Translations under genes and position numbers: made by a program
Source: CAVRUH01 sp963822595
GTDB lineage: Bacteria > Chlamydiota > Chlamydiia > Chlamydiales > Waddliaceae
NCBI GenBank assembly: GCA_963822595.1
Contig: CAWGIG010000004.1
Coordinates: forward strand, 248,001 to 312,000
Direction of reading: 5' to 3'
Length of the DNA: 64,000 nt
The notes under the pieces: model-generated
The model's input: the letters and a program-made list of their open reading frames with translations, nothing else
Databases searched by the model: none
Told to the model about the DNA's origin: nothing
Part shown: positions 7,397-16,508 of the stretch, piece after piece
How positions within the stretch are numbered: the stretch's first letter is position 1
Layout of the letters: each line of letters begins with the position of its first letter

Positions 7397-10297
7397 ATGG
7401 ACCCTACCAATAGTGTTGATATAAACAAAGAACTTCTTGAATGGTTCAGTCAAAACGATGTGGGCAATACCTCCATCCCGCCTGGGGTCATAACCGATGC
7501 TCTAGCATGGGCTTCTAGAGAAACTAATAGCGATGATGCCATTCTCAAATTGCGCGAACTGGCAAATGATAGATCTCTCGCACAGGATCCATCATCTATC
7601 ATACAATTTGTCGTCGACCAAGTTCAGAAAAGGATATTCAACGTAAAAGATGATCGTGAAAGCCTTCGACAACTAGCGAAGTTGTTTCAGAAACATGATT
7701 TTATCGATCCTGTAATCATCAAGAGTAATGAACTTCGTTATAGATTAGCAGAAATTTTAATAAACTTTGACTGTACATGGTTGACCCTGAACATTTCTTT
7801 ATTTGATCTAAGCGAAATTCAGCGTGTGAAAATCGCCAAACTCTGTGCACAGATGAATGGCGATGCAACCGCACATAACATCAAGAATTTTGGTATTCAA
7901 GATCAAAAAGCACTTATTGAGATTGCTGAACTTTGCTTTCAGCAGAAACCTGGTCGTTCTGTATACTCTTTAAAGAATTTCGTAATCCAAGATCCAAACG
8001 TGCTTATAGAAATTGTTAAACTTTGCGCTCTTCGGAAAAATAACTCAACAGCCGGGTACATTAAGAAATTTGGCATCACAGACCAGAACACCCTTATTGA
8101 AATAGCTAAAATTTGTGCCCACCGAAGTCCTATGAGCTTAACTCAAAAAATTCAAGACTTCGAGATTAAAGATCAGAAAGTACTCATCGAGATTGCTAGT
8201 ATATGCGCTCGGGAGATTAATGGTGGAACAGTTCGTTTTATCAAGAATTTTGGAATCCAGGATCAACAGGCGCTCATCGAGATCGCTAAACTTTACGCTC
8301 AGAGTAATGGTGCAGCAACTGCTGCAGGTATCCATAATTTTGGAATTACTGATCAGAAGACTCAACGTGAAATTTTTGCAATAGCATTTATACAGTCTTG
8401 TGAGGCTTTAGATCACTTGCCTAATCGTCCTGGTGCTGTTCTACATAATTTGACTAATCGTCAAATTTTGGAAGAGCCTGAAAAATGGTCATTGCTTTAC
8501 TTAGCAAAAGATCTTCAAAGAAGTTCTGATCCAGAGACGAGGATGAAAATTCGAGAGTTTTTTAAAGACAATTATAAGAATGAATTCGAAGATATTATGC
8601 TCACGAAGGGCTCTAAAATGAACTGGTTCCTTAGTACGCTCTTTTATATATCTCTGTTTGATAATGTGCAGGAAGAGTGGACAAAGGAAAATGGGATTCT
8701 TCGGAATCTTCTGAACATGCAAAGGACGGATTTAAGAGATAGGCTCACTCAAGTTTTGTTTCGTTTGTCTACAATAGCTAAAGTTTCCCCTCCAACCGAA
8801 AGCGCAAAATGGGATTCCAAAGATTCTTGGAAATCCCTTACGAACTTACTTTACTTGGATCTTGTGTCACAGGGCGTTGACAAGAGTGTAATTGAGGAAA
8901 TGCGAAAAGCGACTGAAAAGAATGGTAGTAAATATCATGTTAATTATGGGTATAACTCTTTGATTGAAATGCTATTAAGTCTTACCGAGTCTAAATTAGA
9001 TGTTAAAGAAAAAGAAGCTGTTTTAGGAAAAATCCTACCAGAGCCGTCTTTAGATGACATCCGAGCCATTAACTCGATATTTTTGTTTGGAGAACCAAAG
9101 GAGCTACTCCAGAACCAAACTCCTATGAAAATACTTGAAACATTGTTGAAGGAAAAACTTTCTCTTGAGGAAGTTGACGGATTAACAGAAAAATATTTCA
9201 ACACATTTGGATCTAGTCGCTTTCCAACAGCGGTTCTCATCTATGCTGCGAAACTGTCTGATTTTAATGACCTTGAAGCAATGAAATCATTTAAAAGTTT
9301 TTTTACACAAGTGTTGAATGGAACTTTTATTAACGAACGCTATAATACAGAAAACAGTATCCACTTAAAGCAGCTTGAGGCCCATCATCATGGAATATTA
9401 AAAATCTGGCAAAAAGGTCTTTTTGGTACGGTGAATACTGATTCCCAAGTTCAGGCGAAACAAAGCAAACAAAGCGCAAAAGATTGGCTAGCCCTTAAAT
9501 TAAGAGAAAATCACCTCCCTATAATGAAAGAATGGGAGGTCAATTATGTCCAAAAATATTTAGCTGGGGATGAAAAAGCTAAGCAAGCATTAATCCAAGA
9601 GCTAAAGACCCAACCTCGTGCTAAACAAGGTGAATTTAGTCCCTTACGCTTTCAATTGACACTGATTGAATACGCGGAGAACGATACAAAAAAAGTAAAG
9701 GAAACTATTGCCATCCTTAGTCGTTTGGTAAAAAGTGTAGAAGGGATCGAACAACCCGCGTTTTTAAATGACCTTAGAGGACAGATTAAAAGTTTGCAAG
9801 AGACTCCAATAGCAAAGGAAGGTTTAATGGTGTTTGATAGCGATGACCCTTATGACCTCCTGCTATCTGGTACTGAGGTATATGGGAGTTGTCAAGCGCT
9901 CGATGGCGATCCTAGTTTAAACAGGGGAATTCTTGGATATTTAATGAACGGGTGGAATAGGGTGCTAAAAGTTTCTACCGGGAAAGATGACCCCTTCCTT
10001 GCCCGATGCAAACTACAACTGCTTTGGGATGGTGAAAAAGCCGTTCTTTTTAGGGAAAGATTTTACTTCAGGGGTCCCATTTCCGAGCAGCATCAAGTTG
10101 CATTAAATGCATTAGCTTGGCAAAAGGCCAATGAGCTTGGGGTTCCTCTCCTTTGTGAAGATGGGGAAGGCCCAGAATATGGAAGGACTCTCTATGCGCT
10201 TGGAGGGCCAGCCCCCTGTGAATATTCAGACGCCGCTGGCGCCGGAGTTTTGCAAGATGACGGAAAATACTCATTTATGAGTGCCCGTTACTTGTAA
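7397..10297 (+). CDS. 966-residue repeat protein with conserved C-terminal domain, candidate effector
   Basis: Residues ~165-325 hold about six 30-residue repeats of the form NFGIQDQKALIEIAKLC followed by a variable loop, each probably a helical pair. The rest of the N-terminal 780 residues is helical and unrecognised. The last ~165 residues form a different, globular region with conserved-looking features: FDSDDPYDLLLSGTEV, GSCQALDGDPSLNRGILGYL, RCKLQLLWDGEKAVLFRERF and GVPLLCEDG. I recall similar repeats and C-terminal regions in Parachlamydia-type proteins but know no function. AAAGGTGTGG upstream is the ribosome site. It ends 7 bases from the convergent BTB gene. Confidence 0.8.
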   Translation: MDPTNSVDINKELLEWFSQNDVGNTSIPPGVITDALAWASRETNSDDAILKLRELANDRSLAQDPSSIIQFVVDQVQKRIFNVKDDRESLRQLAKLFQKHDFIDPVIIKSNELRYRLAEILINFDCTWLTLNISLFDLSEIQRVKIAKLCAQMNGDATAHNIKNFGIQDQKALIEIAELCFQQKPGRSVYSLKNFVIQDPNVLIEIVKLCALRKNNSTAGYIKKFGITDQNTLIEIAKICAHRSPMSLTQKIQDFEIKDQKVLIEIASICAREINGGTVRFIKNFGIQDQQALIEIAKLYAQSNGAATAAGIHNFGITDQKTQREIFAIAFIQSCEALDHLPNRPGAVLHNLTNRQILEEPEKWSLLYLAKDLQRSSDPETRMKIREFFKDNYKNEFEDIMLTKGSKMNWFLSTLFYISLFDNVQEEWTKENGILRNLLNMQRTDLRDRLTQVLFRLSTIAKVSPPTESAKWDSKDSWKSLTNLLYLDLVSQGVDKSVIEEMRKATEKNGSKYHVNYGYNSLIEMLLSLTESKLDVKEKEAVLGKILPEPSLDDIRAINSIFLFGEPKELLQNQTPMKILETLLKEKLSLEEVDGLTEKYFNTFGSSRFPTAVLIYAAKLSDFNDLEAMKSFKSFFTQVLNGTFINERYNTENSIHLKQLEAHHHGILKIWQKGLFGTVNTDSQVQAKQSKQSAKDWLALKLRENHLPIMKEWEVNYVQKYLAGDEKAKQALIQELKTQPRAKQGEFSPLRFQLTLIEYAENDTKKVKETIAILSRLVKSVEGIEQPAFLNDLRGQIKSLQETPIAKEGLMVFDSDDPYDLLLSGTEVYGSCQALDGDPSLNRGILGYLMNGWNRVLKVSTGKDDPFLARCKLQLLWDGEKAVLFRERFYFRGPISEQHQVALNALAWQKANELGVPLLCEDGEGPEYGRTLYALGGPAPCEYSDAAGAGVLQDDGKYSFMSARYL

Positions 10298-10304
10298 TCT
10301 TTGT

Positions 10305-13046
10305 TTACTCTCCCATATCTATTACGAATGCGATGTTCGTTCCTAATATTTTGTTCAGTTTATCCCAATTATTCTGGATGTTATTTTTAAGGTCGATCAT
10401 CTCACGGGTGTCTAGAATCAGTACGGGCAAGTGTGATGCAAGATGCTTGATCCATGCTGTGAGGGTGCTGAATTCCTCTTCAGTCACCCTTTTTACCTCT
10501 GCAAATGTCAACATACGAATCAAATACACTAGATCATTATTAAAAACATCATAGCTCATTTTCCCCTCTACGGCCTTCATGAAGTTAAAAGCCTTGTTTC
10601 TGAAAAGTGATTTTTGCTCTTCTTCGAGATTGACTTTGATCTGAATGACATAAAGTTCCGGATAGACCTTTTGTTGGATAAGATCCATAAGATTGTCTAG
10701 GGTGCCCACGGCAATCCTAAATGTCTCTTCACACATCGTCATTAACTGAGCATTCCTGTATTTCTCATACAAATCTGCCAGGGCATCTGCAAGTACTGAA
10801 GGATTGGTTGATAATTTCGTATTCAGAATGGACTGAAGAGCTAAGTTAAAGAGCTCTAATTTATGAGACTGATGATGTTCCAAGAGCGTGAAGGATTCTA
10901 TCCCTGGAAATAAATAATTCCGCGAACATTTCCATTCATCCCTGAATGTTCTAGTAGAAAGATTTAACCAACTCTTTTTAAGATAATAGATGTCCATTAA
11001 TAACAACGAAACTCCTCTATAGGTTAAAGGAATAGATACAGGAGCACCCACATACCCTGAATGATCCAAGTCAATCACTCCACTTTCTTTAAACCCGGAA
11101 AACAACCCTGAAAAATAATTAGGGGGCAAAAGACTGCAATAACTTTGCAGAATTTTTCGATGCGCTGGAATTAATCTGCCTTCAACCCTCAAAGATACAT
11201 CCGTCGGTCCAAAATCTTTCACTATTTTTTCAAAAAACTCGCTGAGCATTTGGTCGAAATCTTCACTAAAATAATGCTTGAAGAAGGCTGCAGGTTCTTC
11301 AGCAATTTCAGGATGTATTTTTGTGACAGCATCCATCCAATCCTTCTTCCAATATCTAAACAATGTGGAGTCCTCTTCCCAGCCACAATAAAACCCAAAT
11401 AAAATGGCTCTCACACCTTTGCTAGAAATTGATGAATCTTTTCGTATGTCCTCTATGATATATTCCGGAACCATGAAACTATGGTAAAAAATAGTTTGTC
11501 GATTTATGGTGATTGATTTATCTGGATGGCCATACTGTTCAAATTTACCAAGATAATGTTTATATTCTTCAACGAAAGAAGGAATATCAGGATGTTTAAA
11601 GCCTCGCATTACTTCAATCCCTTCAACGGACCATGCGGATTCGCGTGAGCATATACTCTTTGCTACTAGATCGTTAAACTGGGGACTTTGGGTGAAGTTT
11701 ATTCCGTTCCAATTTGCACTGTTATCCTTCTGTAACAATTTTTGGCAACCAGCCAAAAATCTGTTTAGATCGGGATTCAATAATATGGAAGCTTCTTCCG
11801 GAGTAAGAATTTTAATCAATTCTTTTTTCTTCATTGTAAAATCTATTCTATCACGAACGAGGATGGTTGTTCTAAGAATGCGTTTAAGAATGGAGTCGAT
11901 TTCCTCTTGTCTTTTATTATCATCGATGTCAGCCATTTCATGTAAACAAAGCCAGCAATTTCTAACAACACTTTTGGGACTTCTCAAAGCTGGCTGAAAG
12001 GGGTTTTGATGAGGGTAATCTAAACAATCGGCGGCAATTTTTTCTAAAATGTTAAGTTTGAATCTATGGTAAATTTTTCTCACCTCGACAGGACTTTCAT
12101 CCATGATGTGGTTAAATTGTTCTAAAAGAGGATGGAGTTCATAATCGTAAAACGATTTGTCCAAAGTCGATATTTCTTCTAAAACTCTTAACAAAGATCT
12201 AGAGGGAGTGGCAGTGAATACTGTAGGGTCTAGACGTAACTCCCTATCTGCCGATTTTTCGTCACGTTTGAATTCTACAGGAGTACTGTAAAGGAGGGAA
12301 CGAAGAATTATACTTTTTAATTTACTAGTAAAGGTATATTCATAAAGACAATTTGATATAACTTGTATGAAGTCACACATCATCTCATAATCTTGTACAG
12401 TCCATCTTTCATTTTCTTTAAGAGCTCTTGGTAAATGATGGGTTTCTTCACGAATAACGCCTAAAATATAACTCTGAAAACTTCTGAGCTTTATCTTGAC
12501 TGCATCCCGATCTATCCATTTAAAACCTAATGTGCCTGATTTGTAAGCATCTTCTATTTTTTTTAATAAAATTAGGTCATCCAGATTAAATTTAGGATTA
12601 TTTATAACTTTTAATCTATAGTATTCCGTGATGAATTCGGTAGAAGGCATCAGGCAAATCTTCTCTAAAATGGCGTCCTGTAAGGCCTTAAAATGGTTGC
12701 CTTTCGCCTTTGGGTCCAGTTTCAAAAATACATCAAGAGTACGCAAAGCATTCATGAATCCTTCCCAAAGAGGGCCAAATTCTTCTAGACTGCTGAACAT
12801 TCCTCTCGACAAAAAGAACGTATTTAACCGGTCTATTAAAATTGGAACTAATTTCTCAGGCGGGAGTTGAGTTAATTCTGGTTCATCAATGGTTCCGGGG
12901 ATATAAGCGATGATTTCTTGAATAAGGGTCTGCATTTCATCGGTATGAAGGGCTGATCCGGTAGCTAGTAGGTCTTGCGTTGTCACATTATATTGATCAA
13001 GACCGTAAGAACTACCCAAATAGTGTTGAAAATTGCCTATGTTCAT
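10305..13046 (-). CDS. BTB/POZ-domain protein, candidate ubiquitin-system effector
   Basis: The 913-residue soluble protein contains at about 612-700 a BTB/POZ-like segment: DVSLRVEGRLIPAHRKIL, then NYFSGLFSGFKES and later PLTYRGVSLLLMDIYYL. The first matches the classic V-x-G-x-x-F-x-A-H-K-x-x-L core, with I replacing F. BTB proteins are adaptors for Cullin-3 ubiquitin ligases in eukaryotes, and BTB families are expanded in amoeba-associated Chlamydiae. The flanking ~600 N-terminal and ~200 C-terminal residues are helical and unrecognised. The start has only a weak ribosome site, and the gene converges tightly on the repeat protein at 7397-10297. Confidence 0.72.
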   Translation of the reverse strand: MNIGNFQHYLGSSYGLDQYNVTTQDLLATGSALHTDEMQTLIQEIIAYIPGTIDEPELTQLPPEKLVPILIDRLNTFFLSRGMFSSLEEFGPLWEGFMNALRTLDVFLKLDPKAKGNHFKALQDAILEKICLMPSTEFITEYYRLKVINNPKFNLDDLILLKKIEDAYKSGTLGFKWIDRDAVKIKLRSFQSYILGVIREETHHLPRALKENERWTVQDYEMMCDFIQVISNCLYEYTFTSKLKSIILRSLLYSTPVEFKRDEKSADRELRLDPTVFTATPSRSLLRVLEEISTLDKSFYDYELHPLLEQFNHIMDESPVEVRKIYHRFKLNILEKIAADCLDYPHQNPFQPALRSPKSVVRNCWLCLHEMADIDDNKRQEEIDSILKRILRTTILVRDRIDFTMKKKELIKILTPEEASILLNPDLNRFLAGCQKLLQKDNSANWNGINFTQSPQFNDLVAKSICSRESAWSVEGIEVMRGFKHPDIPSFVEEYKHYLGKFEQYGHPDKSITINRQTIFYHSFMVPEYIIEDIRKDSSISSKGVRAILFGFYCGWEEDSTLFRYWKKDWMDAVTKIHPEIAEEPAAFFKHYFSEDFDQMLSEFFEKIVKDFGPTDVSLRVEGRLIPAHRKILQSYCSLLPPNYFSGLFSGFKESGVIDLDHSGYVGAPVSIPLTYRGVSLLLMDIYYLKKSWLNLSTRTFRDEWKCSRNYLFPGIESFTLLEHHQSHKLELFNLALQSILNTKLSTNPSVLADALADLYEKYRNAQLMTMCEETFRIAVGTLDNLMDLIQQKVYPELYVIQIKVNLEEEQKSLFRNKAFNFMKAVEGKMSYDVFNNDLVYLIRMLTFAEVKRVTEEEFSTLTAWIKHLASHLPVLILDTREMIDLKNNIQNNWDKLNKILGTNIAFVIDMGE

Positions 13047-13151
13047 TTTATCCTCGCGAAAACGAATTCTTTTTATTATTTAGTTAAAAAATATGCCATA
13101 AATTTAGTTTAAAATCAAGAATCATTAGTAATTTAGGAACTTGATGAACAT

Positions 13152-13318
13152 GTATACTGAATTGAGCTCAAAAATCGGTATTTGGGGCACTTCAAAGCCC
13201 CGGGGTTCAACGATCGCAAGTGCCCTTATATTGTTTAATATTAGGGCACTTGCGATCGTTGAACCGCGGGAGCTTTCAAGTGCCCCAAATACCGACTTTT
13301 GAGTTCAATTCAGTATAC
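13152..13318. repeat. 167-bp palindromic repeat family B, copy 1
   Basis: GTATACTGAATTGAGCTCAA...GGTATTTGGGGCACTT pairs along its whole length with AAGTGCCCCAAATACC...TTCAATTCAGTATAC; the core carries CACTTGCGATCGTTGAACC arms. The 13047-13396 gap contains only this element and AT-rich flanks. Other copies: 49866-50030 and half copy 57428-57510. Confidence 0.88.
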
Positions 13319-13396
13319 GATTTTTCATTTTTTCATTGAGTTTAGGGATAGAAAAATGGTATCTAAATTTCATTCTTTAATCAAAGGTGTTGAATT

Positions 13397-14107
13397 ATGG
13401 ATCCAGTTTCTATTTTCCCAAAGGATGTCTCGCTTATTATCTTTTCAAATCTCGATTTTCAAGACCTGGGAAGATGTTGCCAAGTCAGTAAAAAGTGGAG
13501 TTCTGTAGCTGAAGAGAATAATTTGTGGAAACAATTTATTAAGGATATACCCCTTCCAGCAAAGGGTAACATAAAGACTTTCATCATGAAGCACTCTGTA
13601 AAATCGCTAGATAAAGTTCTAGATCATATTAAAGTGTTTTTGGATAAAGCTTCAAAAGATCAAATATGTCGATTCACTTGTTTTTTTCCATTGAATCCGA
13701 AAAGCTGCATTAAAGTGGGTATTGGATATGGGAACGTTGATCCTGAAAAAAGGAATCAACCGGATGTGGAAGATTTTCTTGTTTTCACCAAAAGAATTTC
13801 TGAATGGAATGAAATGTCTGCTTTGGATTTAGATATACAAAAATTAAATGAAGGGATTCTTAGGCATAATCCAACATTTGAATTATTTTTGGCGAAAAAT
13901 CCAGCCGCTTTTACCGAGCGTCAAGTATTTCTTCCCAGAAACAAAGATATTAATATTGCCCAAATCTATGGTCGAATTGAAATAATGCAAAAATTCCGAT
14001 TGGTAGAAATGTCTAATCAGTGGAGGTTCCCGAAATCGAGCCTATATATTATTGCCGCTGTTATTGTTGCCATAAGCGCTGTAGCATTGGTTAATGCGTT
14101 TCTCTAA
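13397..14107 (+). CDS. F-box protein with C-terminal membrane anchor
   Basis: Residues 1-47 form a textbook F-box: FPKDVSLIIFSNLDFQDLGR, CCQVSKKW and ENNLWKQF. In eukaryotes this motif binds Skp1 and links substrates to SCF ubiquitin ligases; in amoeba-associated bacteria such proteins are secreted effectors. Residues ~50-210 are unrecognised, with no clear LRR or WD repeats. Residues ~213-235 (SLYIIAAVIVAISAVALV) form a single strongly hydrophobic helix with almost nothing behind it, a tail anchor that could place the F-box on a host or inclusion membrane. AAAGGTGTTG precedes the ATG. Confidence 0.82.
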   Translation: MDPVSIFPKDVSLIIFSNLDFQDLGRCCQVSKKWSSVAEENNLWKQFIKDIPLPAKGNIKTFIMKHSVKSLDKVLDHIKVFLDKASKDQICRFTCFFPLNPKSCIKVGIGYGNVDPEKRNQPDVEDFLVFTKRISEWNEMSALDLDIQKLNEGILRHNPTFELFLAKNPAAFTERQVFLPRNKDINIAQIYGRIEIMQKFRLVEMSNQWRFPKSSLYIIAAVIVAISAVALVNAFL

Positions 14108-14135
14108 ATATTTAAGAAAGAAAAAAGGAGATTGT

Positions 14136-15200
14136 ATGTTCCGCATTATTTGGATTTTGGCTGCGTTAGTCATTTGGGGCAAAGTAGAAGCTTGCACAGG
14201 GATTGTGAATAAAGCAGAAGATGGGAGCTGGGTTTACGCTCGAACGATGGAATTTGGAGCAGATCTTGTTTCATTCGATCTGTTTTTTGCCCCAAGAGGC
14301 ATAAAATTCGATGGACAAATGAAAGATTCAACCTGGACGAACAAGTACGCCTTCGTTGGATTCAATCCTTTTGGCCTTCCTCTAGTTGCGGATGGTATCA
14401 ATGAAAAAGGACTTGCTTGCGGCGGTTTTTATTTTCCAGGATATGCTAAGTATCAACAGGCAGATAATAAATCTAAGTCGATTTCCAATTTAGATTTAAT
14501 CACATGGATTCTTAGCACTTTCTCTACTGTTGATGAGGTGCGCAATGCCCTTCAAGAAATTAAAGTCGTTGGGGTGACATTTGGCCCTTGGGGAATCATT
14601 CCTCCTTTGCATTATGTGGTGGTAGATCAAAAGGGAAATAAAGCAGTCATTGAATATGTTGGTGGTGAGTTGAAGCTATATGAAATGCCTCTAGCAACAA
14701 TCACGAACTCACCCGGTTATGATTGGCACATGCTCAATGCAAGAAATTATGTGGGTTTGAAAGCTTTGAATTCTCCTTCAATAGAAATTAATGGGTCCAA
14801 TTTATCACAATTTGGACAGGGCTCAGGGGCTATTGGATTGCCTGGCGATTTCACTCCTCCTTCAAGATTTATTAGAGCTTGCTTTTTGAATCAAGTGACT
14901 CTACCTGCAGCCGATGCTTTAGCTAACGTCAAGAGAGCTTTTAAGATCTTGAATCAGTTTGATATTCCTAAAGGAGCCGTTCGTGAAAATGAAAAAGGCA
15001 AGATTGCCTATGAAGAAACTCAATGGACTAGCGCTGCTGATCTTAGCGGTCTTAAGTACAATTTCCATACTGCTGAAAACCGGACCATACGATCTGTTAA
15101 CTTAAAAGACTTGGATTTAAATGCGAAAGAAAGTAAATCGATTAAAATCCATAATCCTGAGTCTTTCGTGGATATCACAATGAATTTTAATAATTCATAA
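14136..15200 (+). CDS. secreted choloylglycine hydrolase/penicillin acylase family amidase (Ntn hydrolase)
   Basis: I start at ATG 14136, behind AAAAGGAGATTGT, not at the in-frame ATG 14094 inside the F-box gene. The 354-residue protein opens with a signal peptide (MFRIIWILAALVIWGKVEA) directly followed by Cys. Family members (bile-salt hydrolase, penicillin V acylase) use a processed N-terminal Cys as nucleophile, so signal cleavage before CTGIV would create the active enzyme in the periplasm. Further family features are ARTMEFG, DGINEKGLACGGFYFPG, VIEYVGG and TNSPGYDWHMLNARNY. It probably cleaves linear amides; the substrate is not inferable. Confidence 0.85.
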   Translation: MFRIIWILAALVIWGKVEACTGIVNKAEDGSWVYARTMEFGADLVSFDLFFAPRGIKFDGQMKDSTWTNKYAFVGFNPFGLPLVADGINEKGLACGGFYFPGYAKYQQADNKSKSISNLDLITWILSTFSTVDEVRNALQEIKVVGVTFGPWGIIPPLHYVVVDQKGNKAVIEYVGGELKLYEMPLATITNSPGYDWHMLNARNYVGLKALNSPSIEINGSNLSQFGQGSGAIGLPGDFTPPSRFIRACFLNQVTLPAADALANVKRAFKILNQFDIPKGAVRENEKGKIAYEETQWTSAADLSGLKYNFHTAENRTIRSVNLKDLDLNAKESKSIKIHNPESFVDITMNFNNS

Positions 15201-15268
15201 CAAAGAAGGTCAAAAAAAACGAAACGATCGACGCTTCCTCACGCTGAAGACGTGGTATGTAATAGCCT

Positions 15269-15520
15269 AGGGCCATCGCCATATTTTACCAATCAGTCGC
15301 TTTACGCGATGCGCTCCGAGCTTGGTAAACACCTAATCTACCCCGGGTTCCGATGCGTCACCCGGGGCTCTAATGGATACGTCCTTCGCGATGCGCTCCG
15401 GACTCAGGAAATCACACAAATATTCCATACTCTGGAAATTACTTAATTATTCCTGAGTCCGGAATTATTCCTGAGTCCGGAGCGCAACGCGAAAGGCGAC
15501 TGAGTAATGGCGATGGCCCT
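15269..15520. repeat. inverted repeat family D, copy 1 (with inner hairpin)
   Basis: Outer arms AGGGCCATCGCCAT...AGTCGC and GCGACTGAGTAATGGCGATGGCCCT enclose GCGATGCGCTCCGGACTCAGGAA facing TTCCTGAGTCCGGAGCGCAACGC, plus an inner hairpin CCCCGGG-TTCCGATGCGTCA-CCCGGGG. The same parts form the array at 34300-35159. The 15201-15599 gap holds no gene that I can see. Confidence 0.8.
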
Positions 15521-15599
15521 GCTGCGTTTTTCTCTAGATTTATTCTTTGACAAAACAGTATAGTCAAATATTTATATAAAAAAGTGAGCGAAAAGCTAT

Positions 15600-16505
15600 A
15601 TGGTCAAGCCAAAGAAACCGGTATTCTACATGCTCCTTATAACAGGAATCGTTCTCCTGCTGGTTTTATTTTTACAACCTCTTGAAATTATTCTTTTCCA
15701 TAGCAACAACATCGCCCTCCTATTCCCCAAAGGACTCGTTGCACTGCGTGAACGTAACCTTCTTTTTATCATCCAAGCCCTCATGCTTCTTGTCATCATT
15801 CCAGTATATATCCTCACCTTCGTATTCTCTTGGAAATATAGAGCCGACAACGAAAAAGCAAAATACGATCCCGACCTTGTCGATAACACAATTGCAGAAG
15901 TCATTTGGTGGAGCGTTCCTATTGTGATGGTTTTTATCGTGGCTGTCATCACCTGGTACGAAACATACGCCTTAGACCCCTATAAGCCGATTATCTCCGA
16001 TAAAAAGACCGTCAATGTCCAAGTGGTCGCCCTGCAATGGAAATGGTTGTTCATCTACCCCGAAGAAAAAATTGCTTCTGTCAATTACCTCCAAATCCCC
16101 ACAGACACTCCGATTCACTTTGAAATCACTTCCGACGCTCCTATGAATTCTTTCTGGATCCCAGATCTAGGGGGTCAAATCTATGCCATGGCAGGAATGA
16201 AAACAGAACTCTATCTCATCGCCAACGAAGAGGGTGAATTCAGAGGATCTTCGGCAAATATCAGCGGAGAAGGATTTTCAGGAATGCATTTTATTGCAGT
16301 AGCAGCATCCGAAAAAGCATTCGAAGAATGGGTCAATTCGGTAAAAAGCTCCGGCAACGATCTAAATGGCGATAGCTATAACAACTTGGCTGCACCTACC
16401 ATGAATCATCCAGTGGAACTCTATCAGCTGGCAGACGAAAATCTTTTTTCTTCAATCATCATGAAATACATGCATCCTGCAAATCACAAGGAACTTAAAG
16501 AGTAA
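15600..16505 (+). CDS. cyoA: cytochrome bo3 ubiquinol oxidase subunit II
   Basis: The 301-residue protein has an N-terminal membrane segment, a second segment at ~57-80 and a third at ~103-120, then a periplasmic cupredoxin-like domain (VVALQWKWLFIYPE, NSFWIPDLGGQIYAMAGM, ISGEGFSGMHF). As in quinol oxidases, and unlike aa3 oxidases, no CuA Cys pair is seen. It anchors subunit I and helps quinol binding in the proton-pumping bo3 oxidase of the inner membrane. It leads the cyoABCDE operon, 3 bases ahead of cyoB. Confidence 0.92.
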   Translation: MVKPKKPVFYMLLITGIVLLLVLFLQPLEIILFHSNNIALLFPKGLVALRERNLLFIIQALMLLVIIPVYILTFVFSWKYRADNEKAKYDPDLVDNTIAEVIWWSVPIVMVFIVAVITWYETYALDPYKPIISDKKTVNVQVVALQWKWLFIYPEEKIASVNYLQIPTDTPIHFEITSDAPMNSFWIPDLGGQIYAMAGMKTELYLIANEEGEFRGSSANISGEGFSGMHFIAVAASEKAFEEWVNSVKSSGNDLNGDSYNNLAAPTMNHPVELYQLADENLFSSIIMKYMHPANHKELKE

Positions 16506-16508
16506 AAT

